Shown here: positions 19,927 to 29,736 of the stretch, piece after piece
How positions within the stretch are numbered: position 1 is the first letter of the stretch
Layout of the letters: every line of letters begins with the position of its first letter
Assembly (NCBI RefSeq): GCF_000745265.1
Contig: NZ_JQNN01000001.1
Coordinates: forward strand, 4,340,001-4,404,000
Source of the DNA: Massilia sp. 9096
GTDB taxonomy: Bacteria; Pseudomonadota; Gammaproteobacteria; Burkholderiales; Burkholderiaceae_D
Reading direction: 5' to 3'
DNA: 64,000 nucleotides
Made by a program: the position numbers and the translations under genes
Notes under the pieces: generated by a model
Told to the model about the DNA's origin: nothing
What the model saw: only the letters and a program-made list of their open reading frames with translations
The model's database searches: none

Positions 19927-20044
19927 TCGTACTGGGACTTGAGCAACGAAAGCGCCGTGAGATTATTACCGTGTGGTGGCGACGATCCCGGGCGACCAGG
20001 CCTACACGACCAAGGTCGAGACCCGGTGCGCCGCCTGGAAATGA
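19927..20044 (+). pseudogene. Possible C-terminal fragment of an unidentified gene, frameshifted
   Basis: Frame from 19,927 reads SYWDLSNESAVR. After a one-base shift near 19,962 the next frame reads YYRVVATIPGDQAYTTKV and ends CAAWK with TGA at 20,042-20,044. The protein-like look of both halves suggests a degraded gene end, but no family is recognised. It lies between the GMC pseudogene and the hydrolase. Confidence 0.3.
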
Positions 20045-20087
20045 GCCGGGTAAAATGGTTCGCACGGCTGGAACGGAGGAGGGCAAG

Positions 20088-20921
20088 GTGATCGAAGAAT
20101 CCTTGATGCTGGATGTGAACGGACTGCGCATGCACGTGACCACGACCGGCGAAGGGCCGCCGGTCCTGTTGCTGCACGGGTTTCCCGACACCCATGCCGT
20201 CTGGCGCAAGCAGGTCGGCGTGCTGGCCGCAGCCGGCTATCGCGTGCTGGCGCCGGACCTGCGTGGTTACGGCCGTACCGAGGCGCCGGGCGGTGTCTTC
20301 GATTACACGCTGGTCAAATTACGCAGCGATATCATTGGTTTGCTGGATGCGCTCGAGATCCCGAAAGTACGGCTCATCGGTCACGATTGGGGTGGGATCA
20401 TCGGCTGGCAAATCGCGGCCTTGGTGCCGCAGCGCGTCGAGCGTTTCGTTACGTTGTCCACAGGCCACCCATCGGCAATTGCACAGGCTGGATTGCTGCA
20501 ACATTTGCGCATGACCTATGTCCTCGGATTCGTCTTGCCGGGCATCGCTGAACATGCCTTGCGCGCTGGGGATTGGTTCTTGTTGAGGCAATTTACGAGC
20601 GAGCCTGGACAGGCCGAAATCTGGAAGCGCGACCTGTCCGCACCGGGGCGTTTGACGGCTGCGCTGAACTACTACAGGGCCAACCTCAACATGAGTTTTC
20701 CACATAGTTATCCACGGGTCAAAGTGCCCGTGATGGGCCTGTGGAGCGACCGCGATCCAGCACTCGGCGAACGCCAGATGCAAGACTCGGCACGCTATGT
20801 CGAGAGCGGATTCCGCTTCGAGCGAATCCGCGACGCCGACCATTGGCTGCAGTTGACCGCGCACGAGCGGGTGAATGCGCTGCTGCTTGATTTCCTCGGC
20901 AGCCGCGCGTCGCCGGTCTGA
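20088..20921 (+). CDS. Alpha/beta hydrolase, epoxide-hydrolase-like
   Basis: 277-residue soluble hydrolase. The oxyanion motif LLLHGFPDTHAVWRKQV, then PDLRGYGRTEAP, then the nucleophile elbow GHDWGG with Asp as nucleophile are typical of epoxide hydrolases and haloalkane dehalogenases. The catalytic His lies in RDADHWLQLTAHE and an acid in GLWSDRDPALGE. The GTG at 20,088 is chosen because GGAGGAGGG stands 5-13 bases upstream; an ATG at 20,106 is possible. The frame is open far upstream through pseudogene sequence, which is not part of the gene. The substrate is unknown. Confidence 0.85.
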   Translation: MIEESLMLDVNGLRMHVTTTGEGPPVLLLHGFPDTHAVWRKQVGVLAAAGYRVLAPDLRGYGRTEAPGGVFDYTLVKLRSDIIGLLDALEIPKVRLIGHDWGGIIGWQIAALVPQRVERFVTLSTGHPSAIAQAGLLQHLRMTYVLGFVLPGIAEHALRAGDWFLLRQFTSEPGQAEIWKRDLSAPGRLTAALNYYRANLNMSFPHSYPRVKVPVMGLWSDRDPALGERQMQDSARYVESGFRFERIRDADHWLQLTAHERVNALLLDFLGSRASPV

Positions 20922-20940
20922 TGCGAACGGCCATTTCCAC

Positions 20941-22019
20941 TTACAAAGCAGTGGCGTAGATTGCGCACGCGTCCGCCCGCGTGAGCTCGCGCGGATTGTT
21001 GGCAGTAAGGGAGTCTGGAGCATGGCGTCGTCGGCCAGGCGGTCGAGGTCGGCTTCGGTGATGCCGACTTGCTGTAAGGTCTGTTCGATACCGGTCACGG
21101 TGGCGATCTGTTCCATCGCAACGACCAATGCCTGCGCGCGTGCTCCTGGCTGCCGATGGCGTGCGGCATGACCACCCCTGCCAGCTCGGCATAATGAGCC
21201 GTTGCGTGCGGCATATTAAAACGCAGCACGTGCGGCAAGGTGAGCGAATTCGGCAGCCTGTGTGCCACGTGAAAAATGCCGCCGATCGGGTAGGCGAAGG
21301 CGTGCACTGCCGCCGCCGGCGCATTCGAAAATGCCTGGCCAGCAAGGCAGGCCCCGAGCAGCATGGCCTGACGCGCGTCGAGGTCGCGGCCGTTTTCGCA
21401 GGCGTTGACCAGGTTCGCGGACAGCAGCTGTAATGCCTGCCTGGCCAGCAGGTCCGACATTGGGTTCTTCTTGTGCTTGCTGGTAAACGCTTCGATCGCA
21501 TGCACCATCGCGTCGATGCAGGTCGCGGCCGTGACCACCGGCGGCAGGCCCCGGGGTCAACGTGGCGTCGAGCACGGCCAGGTCGGCGTACAGCTGCGGC
21601 GACACCATGCCCATCTTGGCGGTCTCCCCGGTGGTGACGACGGCGATGTTGGTGACCTTGGACCCAGTGCCGGCCAGGAACGCGATCAGTTTCGCAACGT
21701 CCATCGAGCTGCCGCCACCGAGACCGATCACGATGTCGGCGCGGTGCGCACGCAGGAGTTCGACGGCGGTATGGACCACGGCTTCCGGCGGATCGGCCAC
21801 CACGCTGGAAAAGATGGCCGCCTGGATGCCGTGCTGCTCGAGGCTCAGGCGCGGTGTCTCGACCAGGCCGGTGCGCAGAAAGCCGGCATCGGTCAAGACC
21901 AGGGCACGGCGAACGGCAGGAAAGCGTTCGGCGACCAATTGCCCGAGACGAGCACTGGCGCCGGGTTCGGATACCAGGCTGGCCACGGTGCTGAAGCCGA
22001 ACGCAGGGATGCTCCTCAT
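20941..22019 (-). pseudogene. Iron-containing alcohol dehydrogenase, three frameshifts
   Basis: The N-terminal part (from 22,019) is well preserved and shows the NAD-binding GLGGGSSMDVAKL and TTGETAKMGMV. The coding sequence then breaks near 21,550 (one extra base in a C/G run), continues as VVTAATCIDAMVHAIEAF and FAYPIGGIFHVAHRLPNSL (metal-binding histidines), breaks again near 21,150, continues as VVAMEQIATVTGIEQTL, and breaks a third time near 21,010 before NNPRELTRADACAIY and the stop at 20,941. Three independent shifts make sequencing error unlikely as the sole cause. Confidence 0.85.
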
Positions 22020-22163
22020 CGCGAGTTTTCCTTCGGATGCGGTACGGGGCCACTCAAGCTCACTCCAGAGCTCGGCAAGGCGGCGAGGCGGCCGGCGGTC
22101 GGCATGTTACGGCGAGCATCTTTCCCCGGCGTACAATGGCGCTTTTCGTTCGATTGTGCTCCC

Positions 22164-22934
22164 ATGTCCGATCTCGTGTTGCTGGCCTGTGCGGCCTTCC
22201 TTGCTGGTCTCGTCGATGCCGTCGTCGGTGGAGGAGGGTTGATCCAGATTCCGGCAATTTTCGCCGTGTACCCGAAGGAAATACCAGCGACCTTGCTCGG
22301 GACGAATAAACTTGCCTCGATGTGCGGCACAACGGTCGCGGCAGTGAAGTACGTACGCCGGGTGCGCGTGGCATGGAGTACAGCGGCGCCGGCGGCGATC
22401 GCTGCGTTTGGACTCGCCTTCTTCGGCGCCTGGACCGTGACACGCGTGCCGGCGGATTTCGTGCGCAGCTTGCTGCCCTTGATCCTGGTGGCGGTCGCGG
22501 TGTACACGTTCAAGAAGAAGGATTTTGGTAGCGTGCACGCGCCGCTGCACAGCGGGATGAAGGAGCGTTGGCTGGCGGTCGGGGTCGGCGCGGCGATCGG
22601 TTTTTATGACGGCTTCTTTGGACCGGGAACCGGCAGCTTTCTGATCTTCCTGTTCGTGCGGTTTTTCGGCTTCGACTTTCTGGGCGCCTCTGCGGCTGCG
22701 AAGGTTGTCAACGTGGCGTGCAATATCTCGGGCTTGCTGTGGTTCGGCTTCAGCGGCCATCTGATCTGGAAGCTGGCAGCGATGATGGCCGTGTGCCAGA
22801 TCGGCGGTTCGCTGGTCGGTACGCAATTGGCGCTCAAGCACGGGAGCGGCTTCGTGCGCAAACTGTTCCTGGTCGTGGTGATGTTGCTCATCTTGAAGAC
22901 GGGATACGATTCGTTCGTGCGTCTCGGGTGGTGA
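22164..22934 (+). CDS. TSUP family (TauE/SafE) membrane permease
   Basis: 256-residue inner-membrane protein of the sulfite exporter TauE/SafE family with about seven to eight hydrophobic helices. The N-terminal repeat AFLAGLVDAVVGGGGLIQIPA and the second half GFYDGFFGPGTGSFLIF are the two family signature loops. The family exports or imports small organosulfur or carboxylate anions; the substrate is not evident. The ATG at 22,164 starts directly at the first helix. A parS site begins two bases after the stop. Confidence 0.92.
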   Translation: MSDLVLLACAAFLAGLVDAVVGGGGLIQIPAIFAVYPKEIPATLLGTNKLASMCGTTVAAVKYVRRVRVAWSTAAPAAIAAFGLAFFGAWTVTRVPADFVRSLLPLILVAVAVYTFKKKDFGSVHAPLHSGMKERWLAVGVGAAIGFYDGFFGPGTGSFLIFLFVRFFGFDFLGASAAAKVVNVACNISGLLWFGFSGHLIWKLAAMMAVCQIGGSLVGTQLALKHGSGFVRKLFLVVVMLLILKTGYDSFVRLGW

Positions 22935-22935
22935 C

Positions 22936-22951
22936 TGTTTCACGTGAAACA
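22936..22951. promoter_or_regulatory. parS site (perfect)
   Basis: A perfect 16-bp palindrome identical to the consensus parS bound by chromosomal ParB (core TTTCACGTGAAA). ParB loads here and spreads with CTP to form the partition complex. It lies 2 bp after the TSUP gene and 3.2 kb upstream of parA. Confidence 0.95.
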
Positions 22952-23301
22952 GTCCCGCGGACTGAAGCTTTTGAGCGCATGTGACGCTGCCGTGCTCCCA
23001 GATAGCGAGGCGTGCTTACGATGGTCGTGCTGTTGTGGTCGCGGAAGGCTTCCTTCATCAAGTGTGCTCGTGTGAATTTATCTTCGCACTGGCTGCAGCA
23101 GGCTTGTAACCCATTTGCATCATCCTTATTTGGGTGAAGCGGACGGACGCCGGTGCAGCGGGGCGCACTTGCTTGCAGATGAGTGCAATGACTTATCGAC
23201 CGTAGTCGACGCATTGCTTTGGGCCGGTCGAGTGTCGGTTCGGTGCTCAGTATGGGTGTACTCACCTGTCGATAACAAGCTCATCCATACCTTGTCAACT
23301 T

Positions 23302-23317
23302 GGTTTCACGTGAAACA
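23302..23317. promoter_or_regulatory. parS site (one mismatch)
   Basis: Contains the full 12-bp core TTTCACGTGAAA; only the first base of the 16-mer differs (G for T). It lies 366 bp from the perfect parS and 89 bp upstream of the mnmG start, so ParB spreading could affect mnmG expression. Confidence 0.9.
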
Positions 23318-23366
23318 AATTCTGTCGTTTTCGGCCCTTCACCGAAGCCCGACAGAAAAAAGCTTC

Positions 23367-23372
23367 TATAAT
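23367..23372 (+). promoter_or_regulatory. Probable -10 box of mnmG
   Basis: TATAAT 34 bp before the mnmG ATG. No good -35 at the standard spacing is seen, so the call rests on the -10 hexamer and its position. Confidence 0.45.
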
Positions 23373-23405
23373 CCTCGCTTAACTCTCCTCGCACCACATT
23401 CCATA

Positions 23406-25364
23406 ATGCTATTTCCGACAGAATTCGACGTGATCGTCGTTGGCGGCGGCCATGCCGGCACCGAAGCGGCGCTCGCGTCTGCGCGCATGGGCCAGAAGAC
23501 CCTGTTGCTCACTCACAATATCGAAACCCTGGGCGCGATGTCCTGCAACCCGTCGATCGGCGGTATCGGCAAGGGCCATCTGGTCAAGGAAGTCGACGCC
23601 CTCGGCGGCGCGATGGCGATCGCTACCGACGAGGCAGGCATCCAGTTCCGCATCCTGAACTCCTCCAAAGGTCCGGCCGTACGTGCGACCCGCGCCCAGG
23701 CCGATCGCGTGCTGTACAAGGCAGCGATCCGCAGCCGCATCGAAAACCAGCCGAACCTGTGGCTGTTCCAGCAGGCCGTCGACGACCTGATGGTCGAAGC
23801 TGACCGCGTCGTCGGCGCGGTCACTCAGATCGGCTTGCAGTTCCGCGCGCGTGCGGTCGTGCTAACGGCAGGTACTTTCCTCGACGGTAAGATCCACGTC
23901 GGCCTGCAGAGTTACACGGCTGGCCGTGCCGGCGATCCGGCGGCGGTCTCGCTGTCGAGCCGCCTGAAAGAACTGGAGTTGCCGCAGGGCCGTCTGAAAA
24001 CCGGCACCCCGCCGCGTATCGACGGCAGAAGCATCGACTTCAGCCAGATGACCGAACAACCCGGCGACCTCGATCCGGTGCCGGTGTTTTCGTACATGGG
24101 TAATGCGGCGATGCATCCGAAGCAGTTGCCATGCTGGGTCACGCACACCAACGCGCAGACGCACGACATCATCCGCAACGGCCTGGACCGCAGCCCGATG
24201 TACACCGGCGTGATCGAAGGTGTCGGCCCGCGCTACTGCCCGTCGATCGAAGACAAGATCCACCGCTTCGCGTCGAAAGAGTCGCATCAGATCTTCCTCG
24301 AGCCGGAAGGCCTGACGACCAACGAGTTCTACCCGAACGGCATTTCCACCAGCCTGCCGTTCGACGTCCAGCTGGCGCTGGTGCGTTCGATGAAAGGCCT
24401 GGAAAACGCTTTTATCCTGCGCCCCGGTTATGCGATCGAATACGATTATTTCGACCCGCGCGGTTTGAAAGCCTCGCTCGAGACCAAGGCGATCCAGGGG
24501 CTGTTCTTCGCCGGCCAGATCAACGGCACCACCGGTTACGAGGAAGCCGCGGCCCAGGGCCTGCTGGCCGGTATCAATGCGGCGCTGCAGACCCAGGGCA
24601 AAGACGCCTGGGCGCCCGGCCGCTCGGAAGCCTACCTCGGCGTGCTGGTCGACGACCTGACCACGCAGGGCGTGGCCGAGCCGTATCGCATGTTCACTAG
24701 CCGCGCGGAATATCGCCTGTCGCTGCGCGAAGACAATGCCGACATGCGCCTGACGGAAATCGGTCGCCAGCTCGGCGTGATCGGCGATGCGCAGTGGGAA
24801 GCGTTCGAGCGCAAACGCGAAGCCGTCGCGTGCGAGCTGGAACGCCTGCGCTCGACCTGGGTCAACCCACGCATCCTGGCCGCCGCCGAATCCGAGCGCG
24901 TGCTCGGTCAGGCGATCGAACGCGAGTACAACCTGGCGGATCTGCTGCGCCGTCCGGGTGTCGAGTACGACACGCTGGTCACGATGCAGGGTGTCGAGGG
25001 CCAGGCGCTGGCAGGTCCGGGCGTCGAGGATGCGGCGGTGAGGGAGCAGGTCGAGATCCAGCTGAAATACTCGGGCTATATCAACCGCCAGGCGCGCGAA
25101 GTCGAACGCCACGATTACTACGAAAACCTCAAGTTGCCCGAGAACCTGAACTACCTCGAGATCACGGCGCTGTCGATCGAGGTCCGCCAAAAGCTCGACA
25201 AGCAGAGACCGGAAACGCTGGGCCAGGCGTCGCGCATTTCCGGCGTGACCCCGGCGGCAATTTCGCTGCTGCTGGTACACCTGAAAAAACGCGGCGCCAA
25301 GGGGTTTACCAATGCGCCGGACACCGCGCTGGAAGCCAGCGCAAGCAAGGAATCGGCGGCATGA
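23406..25364 (+). CDS. mnmG: tRNA uridine-5-carboxymethylaminomethyl modification enzyme MnmG (GidA)
   Basis: With MnmE it forms (carboxymethyl)aminomethyl-uridine at wobble position 34 of several tRNAs; FAD and NADH dependent, cytosolic. 652 residues. [19 protein letters not shown] binds FAD at residues 7-25, followed by [15 protein letters not shown] and [19 protein letters not shown]. Conserved Cys lie in RYCPSIEDK, and the C-terminal helical tRNA/MnmE-binding domain starts near residue 560. The ATG at 23,406 is chosen because the FAD motif begins a few residues later. The stop overlaps rsmG by four bases. Confidence 0.98.
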   Translation: MLFPTEFDVIVVGGGHAGTEAALASARMGQKTLLLTHNIETLGAMSCNPSIGGIGKGHLVKEVDALGGAMAIATDEAGIQFRILNSSKGPAVRATRAQADRVLYKAAIRSRIENQPNLWLFQQAVDDLMVEADRVVGAVTQIGLQFRARAVVLTAGTFLDGKIHVGLQSYTAGRAGDPAAVSLSSRLKELELPQGRLKTGTPPRIDGRSIDFSQMTEQPGDLDPVPVFSYMGNAAMHPKQLPCWVTHTNAQTHDIIRNGLDRSPMYTGVIEGVGPRYCPSIEDKIHRFASKESHQIFLEPEGLTTNEFYPNGISTSLPFDVQLALVRSMKGLENAFILRPGYAIEYDYFDPRGLKASLETKAIQGLFFAGQINGTTGYEEAAAQGLLAGINAALQTQGKDAWAPGRSEAYLGVLVDDLTTQGVAEPYRMFTSRAEYRLSLREDNADMRLTEIGRQLGVIGDAQWEAFERKREAVACELERLRSTWVNPRILAAAESERVLGQAIEREYNLADLLRRPGVEYDTLVTMQGVEGQALAGPGVEDAAVREQVEIQLKYSGYINRQAREVERHDYYENLKLPENLNYLEITALSIEVRQKLDKQRPETLGQASRISGVTPAAISLLLVHLKKRGAKGFTNAPDTALEASASKESAA

Positions 25365-26020
25365 AGCATTTCGACCGCAATACCCTGACCCAGGTTTTGA
25401 AAGAGGGCATCGCCGAGATGCGGCTGGACGTATCGCCGGCCCAGCAAGATCAGCTGATGGATTACCTGGGGCTGATGTTCAAGTGGAACAGCGTCTACAA
25501 CCTGACCTCGCTGCGTGACCCGATGCAGATGGTGACCCATCACCTGCTCGATTCGCTGGCGGCGGTACCGGCTTTTGCGCAGGCGCACAACGTCCTCGAC
25601 GTGGGTGCCGGGGGCGGCCTGCCCGGTATCGTGCTGGCCATCGTACGGCCGGACATGAAAGTGTCGATGATCGACACGGTGCACAAGAAAACGGCCTTTT
25701 TGACGCAAGTGAAAGCCGAGCTGGGCCTGGCAAACGTTACCGTGTACACGATGAAGGTCCAGGAACTGGAGGTCAGCGACAAATTCGACGTCATCACCTC
25801 GCGTGCTTTTGCCGACCTGTCCGATTTCGTCAACTGGTCTTCGCACCTGCTGGCCGATGGCGGGCGATACATCGCCTTGAAAGGGGTCGCGCCGGAAGAG
25901 GAGCGCCAGCGGGTACCGGCCTCATGGAATGTGACGAAGGTGGAGCCGCTGCAGGTACCCAGGCTGGGCGCGGAGCGGCACCTGGTTTTCATCGAGCGCG
26001 CATCGGAAAAACGAGATTAA
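25361..26020 (+). CDS. rsmG: 16S rRNA (guanine(527)-N7)-methyltransferase
   Basis: Methylates N7 of G527 in 16S rRNA; loss gives low-level streptomycin resistance in many bacteria. 219 residues. [18 protein letters not shown] is SAM motif [16 protein letters not shown] precedes it, and [13 protein letters not shown] carries the conserved Arg-Ala-Phe. Its ATG overlaps the mnmG stop (ATGA), so the pair is translationally coupled. Confidence 0.97.
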   Translation: MKHFDRNTLTQVLKEGIAEMRLDVSPAQQDQLMDYLGLMFKWNSVYNLTSLRDPMQMVTHHLLDSLAAVPAFAQAHNVLDVGAGGGLPGIVLAIVRPDMKVSMIDTVHKKTAFLTQVKAELGLANVTVYTMKVQELEVSDKFDVITSRAFADLSDFVNWSSHLLADGGRYIALKGVAPEEERQRVPASWNVTKVEPLQVPRLGAERHLVFIERASEKRD

Positions 26021-26039
26021 ACTCAATTCCTTCGATCAT

Positions 26040-26088
26040 GAATAAACAGTATAAACAGTTAATACCAACATACAGAATAAACAGTATA
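26040..26088. repeat. Direct repeats in the parA leader
   Basis: The 14-mer GAATAAACAGTATA occurs at 26,040-26,053 and again at 26,075-26,088, 35 bp apart, in a strongly AT-rich 110-bp gap between rsmG and parA. ATAAACAG also recurs in the middle. Position and repetition suggest a parAB operator or promoter, without proof. Confidence 0.45.
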
Positions 26089-26130
26089 TATCGTTTAAAT
26101 GGTATGAACGGTATGGCTTGAAGAGCATAC

Positions 26131-26901
26131 ATGGCAAAAATATTTTGCGTAGCAAACCAGAAGGGCGGGGTGGGCAAGACCACGACCAGCGTCAACCTGT
26201 CGGCGGGTCTGGCGAAGCTCGACCAGCGCGTGCTGCTGGTCGACCTCGACCCGCAGGGCAACGCGACCATGGGCGCCGGCATCAACAAGGCCGGGCTCGA
26301 GTCCTCGATCTATGAAGTGCTGCTCGGCCAGGCCGAGGTGGCCGAGGCGCGCCTGCGCAGCGAAGCAGGGCGCTTCGACGTGTTGCCCGCCAACCGCGAG
26401 CTGGCCGGCGCCGAAGTCGAGATGGTCGAGCTGGACAACCGCGAGCGGCGCCTGAAGCAGGCGCTGGCCAAGGTCGACGCCGACTACGATTTCATCCTGG
26501 TCGACTGTCCGCCGGCGCTGTCGCTGCTGACCTTGAACGGCCTGGTGTGCGCGCACGGCGTGATCATCCCGATGCAATGCGAGTACTACGCCCTGGAGGG
26601 CTTGTCCGACCTGGTCAACACGATCAAGAAGGTGCACGCCAACCTGAACAACGATCTGAAGATCATCGGCTTGCTGCGCGTGATGTTCGATCCGCGCATG
26701 ACCTTGTCGCAGCAGGTCTCGGCCCAGCTCGAGCAGCACTTCGGCGACAAGGTTTTCAAAACGATCATCCCGCGCAACGTGCGCCTGGCCGAAGCGCCGT
26801 CGTACGGCATCCCGGGCGTGGTGTTCGATCCGTCCGCGAAGGGGGCGCAAGCGTACATTGCGTTTGGCGCCGAAATGATCGAGCGCATCAAATCGATGTG
26901 A
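26131..26901 (+). CDS. parA: Chromosome partitioning ATPase ParA
   Basis: 256-residue Walker-type ATPase that moves ParB-parS complexes over the nucleoid. The deviant Walker A KGGVGKTTTSVNLSAGLA is at residues 11-28, LLVDLDPQGNAT is the A' motif, and ILVDCPPALSLL is Walker B. It lacks the N-terminal HTH of plasmid ParA, as is usual for chromosomal (Soj-type) proteins. parB starts 87 bp downstream; parS sites are 3 kb upstream. Confidence 0.97.
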   Translation: MAKIFCVANQKGGVGKTTTSVNLSAGLAKLDQRVLLVDLDPQGNATMGAGINKAGLESSIYEVLLGQAEVAEARLRSEAGRFDVLPANRELAGAEVEMVELDNRERRLKQALAKVDADYDFILVDCPPALSLLTLNGLVCAHGVIIPMQCEYYALEGLSDLVNTIKKVHANLNNDLKIIGLLRVMFDPRMTLSQQVSAQLEQHFGDKVFKTIIPRNVRLAEAPSYGIPGVVFDPSAKGAQAYIAFGAEMIERIKSM

Positions 26902-26988
26902 GAACCCGCCGCGCATCGCATTTCGTTCTCCGATGCGCACTACGGTTCTCGAGCGCTCCCAATTAGATAACTCGACCACTTCAACATC

Positions 26989-27876
26989 ATGGCAACCAAA
27001 AAACTCAAGGGACTCGGCCGCGGCCTCGACGCGCTGCTCGGCGGCGATCCCGACGACGCCCCGGCCACGCCGAGCAATTCGCCGTCCTCGCTGAAGGTTG
27101 CGCAGGTGCAAGCCGGCAAATACCAGCCGCGCACGCGCATGGACGAAGGTTCGCTGACCGAACTGGCGGCCTCGATCAAGACCCAGGGCATCATGCAGCC
27201 GGTACTGGTGCGCCCCATCGACGCACCCGGCGAGGGAACGGCCAGATATGAGATCATCGCCGGCGAACGGCGCTTCCGCGCGGCGCAGATGGCCGGCCTG
27301 GAAGAGATCCCGGTGCTGGTGCGCGAAGTCGACGACCAGAACGCCGCGGCGATGGCGCTGATCGAGAACATCCAGCGCGAAGACCTCAATCCGCTGGAAG
27401 AAGCGCAGGGCATCGCGCGCCTGATCTCGGAATTCGATTTCACCCACGAGCAGGCGGCGCAGGCGGTCGGCCGCTCGCGCAGCGCGGTGTCGAATTTGCT
27501 GCGACTGGTGAACCTGGCCCAGCCGGTGCAAACCATGCTGATGGCCGGCGACATCGACATGGGCCACGCGCGCGCACTGCTCGCGGTCGACGCCGCCAGC
27601 CAGATCACCTTGGCCAACCACGTGATCGCCAAGCGGCTGTCGGTGCGCGAGACCGAGAAGCTGGTGGCGCGTTCGCTGGAAGAACAAAACGCTCCGGCCG
27701 CGGCCGCGCGCGCAAAAGACAAGTCGGGCGATATCGTGCGCCTGGAAGAGGAACTGTCGGACCGCCTGGCCACGCCGGTCGTATTCAAGATGGGCACGAA
27801 GGGCAGGGGTCAGATGATCATCGACTTTGCCGATCTCGACGTGCTCGACAGCGTGCTCGCGCGCCTGCGCGCGTAG
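26989..27876 (+). CDS. parB: Chromosome partitioning protein ParB
   Basis: 295-residue parS-binding CTPase. The N-terminal KKLKGLGRGLDALLG is the ParA-interacting segment. The CTP-binding domain shows QPRTRMDEGSLTELAASI, GERRFRAAQMAG and LIENIQREDLNP. The central HTH (EQAAQAVGRSRSAVSNLLRL) reads parS, and the C-terminal domain dimerises. Two parS sites are in the window, at 22,936 and 23,302. Confidence 0.97.
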   Translation: MATKKLKGLGRGLDALLGGDPDDAPATPSNSPSSLKVAQVQAGKYQPRTRMDEGSLTELAASIKTQGIMQPVLVRPIDAPGEGTARYEIIAGERRFRAAQMAGLEEIPVLVREVDDQNAAAMALIENIQREDLNPLEEAQGIARLISEFDFTHEQAAQAVGRSRSAVSNLLRLVNLAQPVQTMLMAGDIDMGHARALLAVDAASQITLANHVIAKRLSVRETEKLVARSLEEQNAPAAAARAKDKSGDIVRLEEELSDRLATPVVFKMGTKGRGQMIIDFADLDVLDSVLARLRA

Positions 27877-28057
27877 CCGAGGTGCATCGGCGCACCCGGC
27901 AGGTGCGCCGCGCGTTCACCTACCGTGCGGGATTGTGAACGCGTTCTCCCCCCCATGCATACGCAAAACGTAAATTCTGTAGGAAAATTAACAACTTAGC
28001 CGAAATTTTGTTTGTCGTTTTTACATCGGCTAACGTACGTCATTCAGCGCGAACAGT

Positions 28058-28087
28058 TTGACGACGGCATTCATAACCACTTATAAT
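28058..28087 (+). promoter_or_regulatory. Sigma70-type promoter of the atp operon
   Basis: TTGACG (28058-28063) and TATAAT (28082-28087) with an 18-bp spacer, 70 bp before the atpI start. It is the best-looking promoter in the window. A hairpin without T tract (27,889-27,909) lies between parB and this promoter. Confidence 0.75.
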
Positions 28088-28156
28088 CCCGCTGATTCAT
28101 GTAATTACCACACCGTAACTCGGTTCCACAACGGCCAGCGCGAAAGAACAATAACA

Positions 28157-28495
28157 ATGTTGCGTCTGGTCTCCCTGCAAATCCTGGCAACGCTTGTAGC
28201 CGGCGCGATCGCCGGACTGCTGGGAGGGTGGTCCGCGATGTTTTCGGCGGTACTTGGCGGGATGTGTTGTGTCGTGCCCAATGGCATCATGGCGTTTCGC
28301 CTGTTCGCCAATTCGCAGAAACTGGGCGGTGCAAACCCCGCCACATTTTTTATCTGGGAATTCGTAAAGATTGCTCTGACACTTGCGCTGTTGTTCGCAA
28401 CGGCGCGGCTCTACCACGGTCTGAACTGGCTCGCGCTGCTGTGCGGGTTCATCGTGGCGCTGAAAAGTTACATCATTTTATTATTTAGGCACTGA
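28157..28495 (+). CDS. atpI: ATP synthase subunit I (AtpI)
   Basis: 112-residue membrane protein with four hydrophobic helices, first gene of the atp operon. AtpI assists assembly of the c-ring and is not part of the finished enzyme. Glycine-rich first helices ([23 protein letters not shown]), then [17 protein letters not shown]. The ATG at 28,157 is chosen because it starts at the first helix; an earlier frame start lies inside the promoter. Two bases separate it from atpB. Confidence 0.92.
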   Translation: MLRLVSLQILATLVAGAIAGLLGGWSAMFSAVLGGMCCVVPNGIMAFRLFANSQKLGGANPATFFIWEFVKIALTLALLFATARLYHGLNWLALLCGFIVALKSYIILLFRH

Positions 28496-28497
28496 CA

Positions 28498-29331
28498 ATG
28501 ACGATTCAAGCGGTAGAAACCGCGGTGGAGCATGCCCCAACCGCCGGCGAATACATCAAGCACCATCTGGGCCACCTGACCCTGAACCCACAGAGCTTCG
28601 TGGTCGACTTCCACACCGTCAACCTCGACACCATTTTCTGGTCGATCCTGATGGGCGTGATCGGCATTTTCGTGATGTGGCTGGCCGCACGCAACGCCAC
28701 CTCGGGCGTGCCGGGCCGTTTCCAGGGCGCCCTGGAAGCGGTGGTCGAAATGGTCGACGACCAGGCGAAGTCGATCGTGCACGGCGACCGCAGCTTCATC
28801 GCTCCGCTGGCGCTGACCGTGTTCGTCTGGGTATTTCTGATGAACTCGATGGACTTCCTGCCGGTCGACCTGTTCGCCGCCATCCTGCGTGCGATGGGCA
28901 TGGGCGAGACGCACTTCCGTGTCGTCCCGACCGCCGACCTGAACGGCACCCTGGGCATGGCACTCGGCGTGCTCGCCGTGGTCCTGTTCTACAACGTCAA
29001 GATCAAGGGCATCGGCGGCTGGATCCATGAACTGTTTGCAGCGCCGTTCGGCATCTACATGGCCCCGTTCAACCTGCTGTTGAACCTGATCGAATACGCA
29101 GCTCGCACCGTGTCGCTCGCAATGCGACTGTTCGGCAACATGTACGCCGGCGAGCTGCTGTTCCTGTTGATTGCTCTGCTCGGCGCCCTGGCTGGACCGT
29201 TCGGTATCGTCGGCCAAATCGTTGCTGGTTCGGCTTGGGCAATCTTCCACATCCTGATCGTGACCCTGCAGGCCTTCATCTTCATGATGCTGACGCTGGT
29301 GTATATCGGTCAGGCCCACGAGAGCCACTGA
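28498..29331 (+). CDS. atpB: ATP synthase subunit a
   Basis: 277-residue Fo proton-channel subunit with five to six membrane helices. The essential Arg is in [18 protein letters not shown], and [19 protein letters not shown] carries the second half-channel. Together with the c-ring it converts proton flow to rotation. It directly follows atpI. Confidence 0.98.
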   Translation: MTIQAVETAVEHAPTAGEYIKHHLGHLTLNPQSFVVDFHTVNLDTIFWSILMGVIGIFVMWLAARNATSGVPGRFQGALEAVVEMVDDQAKSIVHGDRSFIAPLALTVFVWVFLMNSMDFLPVDLFAAILRAMGMGETHFRVVPTADLNGTLGMALGVLAVVLFYNVKIKGIGGWIHELFAAPFGIYMAPFNLLLNLIEYAARTVSLAMRLFGNMYAGELLFLLIALLGALAGPFGIVGQIVAGSAWAIFHILIVTLQAFIFMMLTLVYIGQAHESH

Positions 29332-29381
29332 CCGACGCGATCGCAAGAACGAACAAGATAGTGGTAGTAAAGAAGTAGTAA

Positions 29382-29663
<282 letters not shown>

Positions 29664-29688
29664 TCGAAGCACCATTCGATTCTGAACA

Positions 29689-29719
29689 GCCGAACCTCCG
29701 CGGTTCGGCATCCGTTTTT
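29689..29719 (+). terminator. Intercistronic hairpin with weak T run between atpE and atpF
   Basis: GCCGAACC (29689-29696) pairs with GGTTCGGC (29702-29709), followed by ATCCGTTTTT. This resembles a leaky terminator or an RNA end that stabilises the atpE message; subunit c is needed in about tenfold excess, so uneven expression is expected. Effect inferred. Confidence 0.5.
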
Positions 29720-29736
29720 GTGAGAAGGAATTTACC

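Larger units (their letters stand above)
22952..23405. other. Leader region of mnmG
   Basis: 454 bp without a supportable gene, holding the second parS and a -10-like box. Reading frames on both strands lack ribosome sites and known families. The long frame running into mnmG from 23,115 is not conserved-looking and crosses parS. Confidence 0.5.

Noticed and set aside
22888..23265. Minus-strand frame of 125 codons across the mnmG leader
   Set aside because: It crosses the perfect parS, overlaps the TSUP gene end and has neither start context nor a domain.
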